A stretch of DNA of 64,000 nt, taken from NCBI GenBank assembly GCA_030247855.1, contig JAPDRN010000076.1:62001-126000 (forward strand), given 5' to 3'. This DNA is from Knufia peltigerae (Eukaryota > Ascomycota > Eurotiomycetes > Chaetothyriales > Trichomeriaceae). The notes beneath the pieces are model-generated. The model was not told the origin of the DNA and did no database searches. It worked only from the letters and a program-made list of their open reading frames with translations. The position numbers and the translations under genes are program-made. Below, in pieces: positions 54,609 through 64,000 of the stretch (within the stretch, counting starts at the first letter, position 1; every line of letters begins with the position of its first letter).

Positions 54609-56347
54609 CTATAACTCCTTCATCCTTTGCCGCGCATGCACTACATCAGCAAGCTCGGTCGTAGGCTGAATGTATGGTGTGATAGTATTCCGGACCATTG
54701 TGCGCTGTTCGAAAGCATAAGCCAGTCCAATCAACAGCTCCTCACTGAAGCGAGGTCCCATGAAGCTAATGCCAAAGGGCATATTTGGAGCTGTGGCGTT
54801 CAAATTTCCAAACTGATTCAGGAGCACAGTGGTGTTTGGCGGATATGCACCCAGAGGTACAGTCACCACAGGAGCTCCAATCAAAGCTGGAAAGTTTGGT
54901 GAAAATTCAGTAGGCAACACCAGCGCGTCCAAGGAATAATTCTTCAGAGCTCCAGTAATTCCCATTTCGCCAGCTAAGAACGTGTTCATCGTATAATTCG
55001 ACCAAAACTCCGGAGAGGTATTGCCATAGCCCAGCTCTAGAGCACCATCCCAGATCAACGTATCTCTTTCGGGCCAGTCTTCGAGAGGAAAGTCATGAGT
55101 AAAGCTTCGCACATCCGCGACTGAATGAATGTTGTTCGGGTTGTACGATAACTTGGAAAGATACTCCTTAGGCAAGTCACTGATGAAGTCTGCCTCAAGG
55201 ACGATATTGCTGTAATTGCCTTCACTCAAGGCATCATAGCCCGTGAAGTTTGTGTTGTCGATGACAATCGCTCCAGCGGCTCGCAAGATGTCAAGCGCTG
55301 CATTGAACACTGGGACGATAGGCGCAGCGGCCGGATCAGATGTAAGGTCGATCAAGTTTCGGGGAACGCCAATACGTTTCCCACGTAGGGCAGAAAAGTT
55401 GCAGGCAGCCACATAGTCAGGAATCGTGTCGAAAGGAATTGCATCAGTGTAATTGTCATATGAAGACTTTCCAGCGATTGCCGCAAGAACGTAGGCTGCG
55501 TCTCTCACCGTTCGAGCCATTGGTCCGACCGTATCTTGATGCTCGGATATGGGAACAACCAAATCTCTCGCCGTGAGACCAACAGTTGGTTTGATTCCCA
55601 CAAGGTTGTTGACATCTGAAGGCGACAAGATAGAACCATCGGTTTCTGTGCCTAGAGCTGCAAGTGCGAGCCCCAGAGAGCTGGAAACACCACTCCCAGA
55701 AGACGATCCTGAAGGGTCTTGACCTGGGTAATAAGCACCTTGGGTTTGTCCTCCAATTGCTGACCACCCGTTGCTGGTGTTGAAGCTTCGATAATTGGCC
55801 CATTGAGATAAGTTTGTCTTTCCCAGGATTACTGCACCGGCTTTGCGGAGCTTCGCTGCAATTGTACTATCCCTGGGAACCTTTGCTCCAGCAAGTGCAT
55901 ACGATCCAGCCGTGTTATCCATCTTGTCGGCCGTCGCGATGTTGTTCTTAATCAAAATCGGAATCCCGTGTAGAGGCCCAAGCACAGTGCCATTCGCTCG
56001 TTGAGCATCAAGGTTGCCAGCGATTGTAAGAGCATCTGGGTTGATCTCAATGACCATATGTAAGGTCGCATTCACTTCAAGGATACGAGCCGTGTACGCC
56101 TGAAGGTGTTAGTGGTTGAGCGTTTCCTTGTACAAGCTCAACAGACCTTGACTAAGTCGACACTAGTGAATAAACCTGTTTCTAGGCCGACGATGAGGTT
56201 CTCTGTTGTCGCCTCGATCAATGGCGGGAAGGGCTTCCCTTTGATCGAGGTGGTCTTGTTGAAGCATGGTTGACATGTTACCAAACTAGTCAGAGATAGA
56301 CATATCAAAAGCAAGGTGGACAAGCTACGGATGATTAAAATTCCCAT
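54609..56347 (-). CDS. secreted amidase-signature family protein
   Basis: Structure: complement(join(54609..56099,56147..56347)), intron 47 nt with a GTCTGT donor, 563 residues. Signal peptide MGILIIRSLSTLLLICLSLTSLVTC. The amidase triad appears as Lys in IPILIKNNIAT, the Ser-rich GSSSGSGVSSSLG loop and the nucleophile in GTETDGSILSPS. Many N-x-S/T sequons agree with secretion. It belongs to a different branch from the cytosolic amidase at 5097 (GTETDGS here, GGDQAGS there). Substrate unknown. The first ATG of the spliced frame with a signal peptide (56347) was chosen although the frame is open to 56467. Confidence 0.9.
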
Positions 56348-56850
56348 CGTATTCGAGTAGCAAGAGAGGTCAGTAATGATCGAAGTGACTCGGGAAGGAC
56401 GTTCTACTTCTGACCAGCCGGTGTAGAATGTTATATAAGCTTCTCGGTGCAAAAGATACGCTCGCATGTATGGGTGATGCTAGTCGGAATGCATGACACT
56501 CGATGCGTATGCTTTCAATCGATAAGGCCGAGATGCCGTAAAATGCAGGCTCTTTTGTCGAGTCTCTCATTGCTGATTGGACACGATTGTGTTAAAGTGA
56601 ACTGGGTGGTAGGGATGAGGCTATCCAGATCGACATTGATGCGGAGACCGTACCATGTACACCCCACTTGGCTCGACAAGGTCCCGTTATCGAGCTGCTC
56701 CATTAGGAAGCTCGATATCAGGGCCGGCAGAAGGGTTTCGAGGCCTGGTGCACTGCATATGAATCATTGTCTCAAGCACTTCAAAGCAGGCTGATCGTGA
56801 AGGTAGGCTTATGAAGCAAGGTAGACTCAATTCTGTTCGCACATCAACTT
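56348..56850. other. intergenic
   Basis: Upstream of the secreted amidase and downstream of GPI17. No supported gene. Confidence 0.55.
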
Positions 56851-58586
56851 TTAGTTTGCAACGGACTTTCTCTTTGAGGCCATTCTCTTGAGTTCTCGTA
56901 GTAGTCCGACGACGAGAGGTACGCCAATGGGGCCGAGCAGAGGTAGGTAAACAGCAACTTTGTGCTCATCAGGAAAATAGACTTGTCCCACCATGGACTT
57001 GTCAAAGAAGGCCTTCTCGCTATCTTGATATGCAATCTGAGCATGCGAAAGCGCGACATCCCACCTGCTGTCCCGGAATGCATGGCAGCATGCAGTCAGG
57101 TTCCCAATGGTGTCGTCGACCAATTGTGCGACATGCTTTGGGATAGGAATGTTGCTAAGCCGCTGTGCCAATCGCGACAACGAGCCTAAGCTGGACGCAG
57201 CTTTCAGGTAGAGGGTTAGCGTAGAGTAACGCTTATACGCATCAAGACGGAGTTGAAGAGGTAGATTCTTGGTTGACTCTTCCGAGTGCAAGACACCTAG
57301 CAACGACAGAAGCTGCGATGAGAAGGTCTGAAATGGTAGCTGCAAGGTATTCCTGTTCAGATGACTAGGCAACGCAGCGTGTCCGGAGACAGCGTCGGCA
57401 TTCAGCTGCGGATTGAGAATTTGGATACCACCCCATTGGGGAATCAGCCACGACGTCCCTTCGCTTCCCTCAATCGCCAATGGAATCTGGTCGAGAGAAG
57501 GAACGTAAAGAATGAAATTGAGCGTAGGTCCTTCTCCGATAGATGGAGCAAGTGGCCATTCTGCAGCATTCACGAAGGCTGTGAGATCTTTTTGTGGTAA
57601 AAGCGTGCCATTGTATCCCTCAATAGATACAGGCTGGACAGCTGGCGAAAATGCCGAGTAGAGCTGCACCTGCGTAGTTATGCCAATCTTGACAACGTTC
57701 GACAATGCGTGGACAAGAGGATAAATGTTGTCTTTGAGAGCCTCCTGCACGTCCCAGCTCGAGGGCGATCCAGTAGCCGTGAAAAGGGAGAAAGTCAAAT
57801 GGAACTCTGGTGATGCCTTGTAAGCACGACTGATCCGCTTCTCGATACCATTGATGTGGTCGAGAGACTGCGACCGAAGAAAGGACTGCGCATAGTTTGT
57901 ATGGCTCGCGAGCGAGACCACTTGAAGTGCCGCCGCAATCTGCTCGTCCTTGAAAAGGTCTTGGAGTTTATCTGCCAGTTGGTTGGGAAGATGATTCATT
58001 GGTCCGCGTACAGTAGCTGTGGCAGCGACAGGATCCAGCTTGAACTCGAAAGAGGCTGTTGCAGGCTCCAGAAGGATCTTGAGCGACGGTTCTCCCAGAG
58101 CTGGACTCGTGGGATCTTCGCCGCAACCCGAATGCTGTTTTTCCCATTCACTACTTCCATCATTCCATAGCCCACTAACAAGATGTAGCCGCTGATGTAA
58201 GGTAGGATACTCGTTAAGGTCATCGAGTACTTGCTGGGTATCTTGAACAAGTCGTTGCGCGTCGGAACAAGGAAGGCCAGGAGCTTCAGCCCATATATGT
58301 AAAGGAATGGAAGTAGGAGTGTTCTGTACGCCACAGTCAGAAGTGCAGAGGAGGACCATTCTTCAATACGCACGAGTCCATCCGCCCAGTCGACCATTTC
58401 TTGCAGGGGCAAGCTGGCCCGGTAGATTGAGGTGGTCTGCCACCATGTCGGCACCCCAAGCAATACTATGACAGCCCAAAAAGAGAAGACAATCTTCGTC
58501 CGTAAGCTCAATGCTTCTGGTTTCTCGGGTGGAGGCTCTCGTTTGGCAGAGACCGCCTTGGGCGGAGGAGTGGTTGATGTGTCCAT
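56851..58586 (-). CDS. GPI17: GPI transamidase subunit PIG-S/Gpi17
   Basis: ER-membrane subunit of the complex that attaches GPI anchors to proteins. Structure: complement(join(56851..58323,58374..58586)), intron 50 nt (donor GTGCGT, CTGAC branch), 561 residues. TM1 (KIVFSFWAVIVLLGVPTWW) is followed directly by the diagnostic TTSIYRASLPLQEM and, across the splice, NTPTSIPLHIWAEAPG. The lumenal region contains FILYVPSLDQIP and AWLI-type blocks. A second membrane segment near the end (VYLPLLGPIGVPLVVGLL) precedes a basic cytosolic tail KRMASKRKS. Confidence 0.93.
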
Positions 58587-58977
58587 AGCTATTTGAGGCG
58601 GCCGTGGAACCAGGATATCTTGCTACCGCCAAGTCATATTCAAGATTGGGAGAGGACGTGTGCGCTCGAGCCTGGAAGTCAAGCGCGTATGGTGAGATAT
58701 GTCTGCCCTTCAATAAATGTCAGGGAAGACACGGTAGTGGTATATGTGGTTGATGGAGAAATCGTAACGAGTCAGTCGAAAATCGGCAGCAATGAATCTG
58801 GGATCGACACCTGACTCGCGATATATTTTCCCCAAAACTCTCGGTTCTATTACAGCTAATACCTCAACTTTCATTTCAACTTTTTCGCGACGACTGTTAA
58901 TTCTTCTCGAGGTAGGCGCAGGTGTCAATTCGAAAGTTTGCATAGTTTGGCGCAGTTCGGGATACGATTTGGGCATA

Positions 58978-59607
58978 ATGATCTTACGGCAACCTGGTAT
59001 TCTGCATTGTGGAAGCAAGCCTTCGACTTTCTACTACCGACCACTGTTCCACGGCAAACAAGAGTCTATACTCCAAAGCCGAACTTTCTTCGACTCTATA
59101 TTGTCCTCAGCTTTAGGTCCTTGCCCGCTGCGGACAGTTTCGCATACAAAGCTTCTTCCCTACTCGCCCAAGGTCGTTTTCAAAGCTGTTTCGGACGTGT
59201 CTGGCTACCCAACATTTTTACCGTTCACCATCTCGTCGCATGTGACGTCAAGAGACCCGGATGGATACCCAACTCGAGCCAGGTTAAAAATCGGCTATGA
59301 AAAACTCGGGCTTGAGGAAGACTGGGACAGCATAGTCTTCTGTGACCCCAAGAAAGGACTTGTTGAGGCCCGCAGTAGCGACGAGAACAGCAACGGTTTA
59401 TTCGAAATCTTGAACACGAGGTGGCACATTTCCCACCGCGAAGGAGGCGATGGGGATCATGCGTCCGTGAAATTGGACGTCAACGTCAAGTTTCGCAATC
59501 CAGTCTACGATCAGTTATTCTCTCAGGTCGAAGGAAAGGTTGCAAGCACAATGATCTCCGCTTTCGAGAAAAGAGTCGAAGAGCTCCATCAGCGGAAGAC
59601 CGACTGA
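58978..59607 (+). CDS. COQ10: coenzyme Q-binding protein COQ10, mitochondrial
   Basis: START/SRPBCC-fold protein needed for ubiquinone function in respiration. 209 residues, single exon. The ATG at 58978 opens a basic presequence; the frame continues upstream to 58792 but that part lacks family similarity. Core: SHTKLLPYSPKVVFKAVSDVSGYPTFLPF, TRARLKIGYEKL, KLDVNVKFRNPVYDQLFSQV and a C-terminal helix MISAFEKRVEELH. Confidence 0.95.
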   Translation: MILRQPGILHCGSKPSTFYYRPLFHGKQESILQSRTFFDSILSSALGPCPLRTVSHTKLLPYSPKVVFKAVSDVSGYPTFLPFTISSHVTSRDPDGYPTRARLKIGYEKLGLEEDWDSIVFCDPKKGLVEARSSDENSNGLFEILNTRWHISHREGGDGDHASVKLDVNVKFRNPVYDQLFSQVEGKVASTMISAFEKRVEELHQRKTD

Positions 59608-60766
59608 GGTTCTTCTGGATAAAGTATCTACACGAGCCTGCCATGCAGTACGTGTAGAAGAAGACCTTCAAGATGCGAAATGAGTACGACGCCTCGACCT
59701 ACATTCAGTGGCAATATTGTCAGTGCAACGAGGTGACTTCTCATCGGACGGAGGCAGTTCCGAATTGTCATACAGGAGTCTTTCATTCGAAAGCCATCAC
59801 AGGGGCCTCCGTAGCAGAAGTTGCTCAAAAGCAATGATTCTGGTCACAACAGGGGCAGTGAAACCCGAATCTTGTATCTTGGTCCCGTATAACCTGTATA
59901 TTCCTCGGTTCGAAGGACAATATCAATTCGCTTAATTGAGAAAGCTGATTCCAGCGTCTAATTATCCGAATATCTGGCGTTGCGAGGCGTAAATCATTTG
60001 CCTTGGGAGTATTGATATGTGCGTCACCGCATTATCACAGGACCATCACTCAATAAGCCCAATGTCTCGTCGGCGGTTCGAAAACAAACAATTAATGTCG
60101 CAGTAATGCAGGAGAAATGGCACAAGTCCGCAATACTCAAAGTGTCCGTGCCCGTGATGGGTTAGTTCTAACTCGATGTATGTCGCTCCGTCCTGTCCAC
60201 AACCCCAAGCGTCGACGACAACCTCCAGCGATTCGTAGAGCTGTTGAATCGTCACCAATACGATGTGAGATGAGTCGTCGATCGCGGCGTGAAAGAAGCA
60301 GACCACGACCCGGCTAGTGTCGAGTAGCTCGAGTGGCACGAAAAGTCTCCCACCACTCAGCATCTCCAACGTCCTTTATCACACCCTGCCACCAATCGCC
60401 CCTCGTCGACCGAAGCTCGTGAACCTGCGCTGACTGGGTAAGCGAGCTCTCTCTAACCGCCCGGAACAACAGGCAAGGCCCTCTTGAAGAAACACTTCTT
60501 CTCCATCATCATGCACGAGGGGGACGCGCCGCCGTGCTGATGCAGTGCATCACCCAAAAAGCCGCATCTTGTTCCGTCACCACCACCACCGTCCCACTCA
60601 CTCTTTCACCTCTCTCCTGTCGCCATCCGCTGGCCTTAAAATTGCACGAGAGAGCCCAGATAGGTTGTAATTAAAACCGGCCATTCGAATCCCAACCTGC
60701 GTCCTTTGCGCCGTGGTTCATCGTTTCATATGTCGCCGCGCTGCTCTTCACCGTCAGTGTCATGCT
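59608..60766. other. intergenic
   Basis: 3' region of COQ10 and promoter of the next gene. No supported coding sequence; short frames on both strands lack motifs. Confidence 0.55.
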
Positions 60767-62268
60767 ATGGCCGGTTGGCATGACCATTCTGCGACCGCTC
60801 CTCCGCCCTCGCCTTCACTCTCCCGCCTCTCTCTGACCATCCTGTGCCTGCTGACCGTCCTCCTCCGTCTCACGTCCGCCCTGCAGACCGTCGCCGGGTC
60901 GCCTTGTGAATCTGTGTGCGCCGACGCAGGAACGCTCGAGGGAGACGTGGTCTGCCTCGATGCCGACTATCAGTCTCTCCCGCAGGGTCGAGCATATCAA
61001 AACTGCGTGGCGTGTCAGTTGAATAGCACATCGGTGGACACGAGCAAGAATGAGACAGACGTAGAATGGGCATTGTGTATGCTAGCAATATTTCTTATCC
61101 ACATCCACCTTCACATCTTCATATTGTCCTTCTCTGCAAACTCATACTACTTTCTGTTCGAGAAGTCCGCTGAACAAATTGACCCCCAGTGGCCCTGCGC
61201 TACACACTTTCAGGGTGCATGTTCGCTTGGCCGTCGACCCATATATCGATCAGCAGTCCTTGCCAGGTCAGCTGCGCTGTTTTGAACGAGTCGATCGAGT
61301 ACCAGATCACGAACGATACTTCAAAGACCTCTCCAGAACTGGGATTTTGCAACGTGGGCGCATTCGACAGCACCGACATCAACCGATGTGCCTTTTGCTA
61401 TAGCTTTGTTCCGCAACAATTGTATCTTGCCAACTGTAGGGCTGGAACCCCCCTCCCTCCCCAACCCCCAAGCCACCCCCCCCTTGTTTCCCCGACTGGG
61501 AAAAAAGATATCAAGACTGACCCTACTACCAAAATAGTCCTGCAAGCACTGCACATAGCCTGTGTGCAACCGCCGCTCGCCGGCAAAGCATTCTTCCCTG
61601 ACGCGGCCGCCATCTTCAACGAAACACTCATAGCAGGTCCCGCCCCGTCGTCCAACAGTGGCGGTTCCGGCGGCGGTCTCCACGGGTGGAAACTGGCCCT
61701 TGCCGTCGCGCTGCCCATAGTGGGCGGTATTTTGCTCATCGGAGGTACCTGCTGGTGCTGTTTTGCATTCACCCGAAAACGACGACAACGGATGGCCCAG
61801 ACGGGGCGCATGAGTCGAGTCCACGACGCCAACGCTGACCACATGTACAGTCCCATGTCGGCCAAAGCCATGGACGCCTGGAGCCAAGGACAGCCCCCGA
61901 CCGAAATGCACGCCATCAGCCCGACGCTCCTCCACGCCAAACACCCGAGCCCTGGCATGGCGCAGGGACGCTGGAGCCACCATCAAGCGCAGGGCGAAGA
62001 GTCCGACCACGGAACTCCGCTCAGGACCAGTTTCCAACAACCGGAAGTCATCGGGCCCGGAAACGGCCAGCTACAGGACCCGCGTCTGCACGAGCAGTAT
62101 TTCGGGTCGACCGACGAGCAGGATGCAGAAGGTCACTTTGACAATTTGCCCGGACCAAGCGGCGGCCAACAACAGCAAGAGTATTACCATCCGGAAGCTA
62201 TAGGCGTGGCGTACGGGCAGCCCCATGATGTGCCCATGCAGGATTACGAAAGGGGTCATTTTATCTGA
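60767..62268 (+). CDS. signal-peptide, single-pass membrane protein with Cys-rich ectodomain
   Basis: Structure: join(60767..61076,61190..62268), intron 113 nt (donor GTATGC, acceptor CAG), 462 residues. The splice reads EWALLALRYTLSGCMFAW. The N-terminus has a late signal segment (LSLTILCLLTVLLRLTSALQ at about 24-43). The ectodomain contains about ten Cys (PCESVC, CVACQL, SPCQVSCAVL, CAFCYSF). A Pro-rich and Gly/Ser stalk leads to one transmembrane helix, LALAVALPIVGGILLIGGTCWCCFAF, then RKRRQR and a 190-residue disordered, His/Gln/Gly-rich cytosolic tail. Similar proteins are widespread and unnamed in Eurotiomycetes. Surface sensor or adhesion role is conceivable, not shown. Confidence 0.82.
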
Positions 62269-63832
62269 TATCTACTGTGGAGGACGGAAAATAACGCAAA
62301 CAAGTTTTGTTAGTAGCTCGATGGGATGTGATGAGGGGGCGAATGACGATGTGACGCACGTTTTTCAATGTTTCCTTTTCTCCTTCGGACTAACGTCCTC
62401 GTTGAATGTGGATTAGAGCACTGAGGTATCTATGATGAGATGAAAAAGCAGAGATCACCGTGGATGACCCAGGTCAGATCAAGTTTTTTTTCTGCGGAAG
62501 GGTGAGTATGAGGAGACGGCGGGATACATATGTCTGATAGGACTAGACAATTGTATTATATGTGTTTTGGCACGTCAAGACGGTCAGTCTCTTCCAACCA
62601 AAAGAGTTGATATCCCAGACTTGTCGTCTTGGGAGAAAGACCCCTAATATGCAAGAAGAACAATGGTGGTAGGGAAAGTCCACGATGTACGGAGTAAACG
62701 TAATAAATTCTTGCATCGAAGAGTGTTTTTCTATCGATAAGGAAAAAATATTCAAAGAGTGCCATACAAGTTGAATATCTCTTCTCGTGTCGCGAAATGA
62801 ACGAGCCGTTTGATGACATCTAGTAGGCATCGATACGAATGGGACGATGTATTTTGGGGTTTAAGTAGTAGCAACGAGTAGGTAGTCACCTCTCACATCC
62901 GTATGTAACCTTCGCAAAACTATCTTCTTCCCTCGGAACAAGAACAAAGCAAGGAGTCGCAGAATAAGTAATGATGAAATCAATGACGCCGACAAGGCTG
63001 GCAAGCGGCAATGGTACTCGTAGTGAATTGGTGCAGTCGAATAAACTCGTTGCCCTGACCACTCCTCGTTGTTCGATTGGGCTTCGTGTTGAAGGGAGCG
63101 AAAGCTCGGGATGGGGGGAAGATCGACGTTACATTTTGTTTCGGGAACAGTTTGAAGGGGAACCTTTCCCATCGTTGTTAGTATGTGAAATCCCCCAGAG
63201 GGCGAGGGCGAAGGGGGGAAATGGATGGATGGATGTGAACGGCCACGGGAACTGGAGTTTGCGGATCACACCATTTTCTTATTCACCTCTTTGTACAGTA
63301 ACGAGGTTCTTGCGCGCGTTTGTGGCTTTGGGGAAGCACGAAACTTTACCAGATTCTCGGTTATTACCACGGAGATCCTTCCAACTGTATGACAATTGTC
63401 GTCTCATCTGTCTTGCAAGGTTTCTTTCTTGACTGCGCCTCACACCTCCTCCCCCTCCTCCTCCGTGTTGTGTTAAGAGCTGTGTGTTTTGGTCCAAAAA
63501 AAACTTGAGAGCCCAGGCCAGAACCCCTTGCCAATGACTTGTGACGGGCGCAACTGAGGCGCAGCTTGCGAAGCGATACGGAGTAGAAATTGAAACATTC
63601 GTTATTTGTCATTTTTTTTGTACCAGAGTATCAGAGTACATACATTGCCTGCGACTGAGTCAAGCCTAAACGACGAAACCAATAGGTGGCGGAGGCAAAG
63701 ACATCTACCATCCCAACCAACGTCTACGGACCACACCTGCACGAGGTAAGAAATTGTACGGCGACAGAGCCTGCTCCTACTCGTAAGGCTCCCTGAGAAT
63801 CTCGGCAATACATACGTCTAGATGTGACCCTT
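62269..63832. other. 1.6 kb intergenic region with two TACGGAGTA elements
   Basis: Contains TACGGAGTA at 62688-62696 and 63577-63585. No supported gene; scattered frames of 60-150 codons show no motif. Confidence 0.5.
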
Positions 63833-64000
63833 ATGGCGAAAATCGAGACCGAAGCTCTACATAACGGGTCGGCCACGAAAACTACGGCGACGGCAGCAGC
63901 GAATGATTCACCGGATACCTCCATCAAAGTCCTGGTGACTGGTGGTTTGGGTTTCGTTGGTTCAGCCATCGTTCGAGCGTTACAGGAACAGCGTCCTAAA
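63833..64000 (+). CDS. NAD-dependent epimerase/3-beta-hydroxysteroid dehydrogenase-like protein (3' partial)
   Basis: The ATG at 63833 opens 56 codons to the window edge. After an Ala/Thr-rich start (1-30) comes a Rossmann nucleotide-binding motif, IKVLVTGGLGFVGSAIVRALQE, of the extended short-chain dehydrogenase type (TGxxGxxG). That motif is shared by sugar epimerases and sterol-4-alpha-carboxylate/3-beta-hydroxysteroid dehydrogenases. Too little is present to choose. Confidence 0.65.
   Translation, partial: MAKIETEALHNGSATKTTATAAANDSPDTSIKVLVTGGLGFVGSAIVRALQEQRPK

Noticed and set aside
1..64000. tRNA, rRNA, transposase, CRISPR or long inverted repeats
   Set aside because: No T-arm/anticodon pattern, transposon coding region or spaced repeat array was recognised by eye; a covariance-model scan would be decisive.

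Overview
The window is chromosomal DNA of a filamentous ascomycete (Pezizomycotina). Evidence: genes on both strands, short introns of 40-131 nt with GTRNGT-type donors and CTNAC-like branch points, and typical fungal families (PIG-S/GPI17, COX10, MED8, COQ10, cytochrome c peroxidase, Dal5-type MFS permease, F-box protein, fungal two-domain fasciclin). The mix suggests Eurotiomycetes, perhaps a Chaetothyriales-like black yeast, but that placement is inference. About 24 genes are well supported. The first (acyl-CoA ligase) and last (NAD-dependent epimerase/3-beta-HSD type) run off the ends.

Layout. 1-3.4 kb: 4-coumarate-CoA-ligase-like enzyme, convergent with an MBD4-like DNA glycosylase. 4.2-9.1 kb: membrane-anchored expansin/barwin-fold protein, amidase, GPI-anchored fasciclin protein. 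10-20 kb: large low-complexity conserved protein, MFS permease, F-box protein. 21-26 kb: mitochondrial cytochrome c peroxidase and two poorly characterised proteins. 27.4-31.4 kb: mitochondrial malonyl-CoA-synthetase-like ligase and a PI-specific phospholipase C. 31.7-42.7 kb: the catabolic cluster described below. 43.6-48.3 kb: a 1483-residue dynamin-like nuclear GTPase. 49-53.6 kb: COX10, MED8 and a cytochrome b5-acyl-CoA dehydrogenase fusion. 54.6-62.3 kb: secreted amidase, GPI17, COQ10 and a signal-peptide/single-TM protein.

Most interesting region: 31.7-42.7 kb holds an ALDH8-type 2-aminomuconate-semialdehyde dehydrogenase, ACMS decarboxylase (ACMSD), 3-hydroxyanthranilate 3,4-dioxygenase (HAAO), an MDR/quinone-oxidoreductase-like reductase, a RidA protein of the 2-aminomuconate deaminase type and an AMID/FSP1-like flavoprotein. 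HAAO and ACMSD share a divergent promoter. The set reads as a complete 3-hydroxyanthranilate to 4-oxalocrotonate route, i.e. kynurenine carbon being catabolised rather than used for NAD synthesis. No oxalocrotonate decarboxylase, hydratase or aldolase was recognised, and the reductase could replace them by forming 2-oxoadipate (hypothesis). CGG-N8-CCG elements recur in the cluster promoters.

Splice structures were built by hand from reading-frame continuity, splice sites and remembered family motifs. No database search, alignment or expression data were available.
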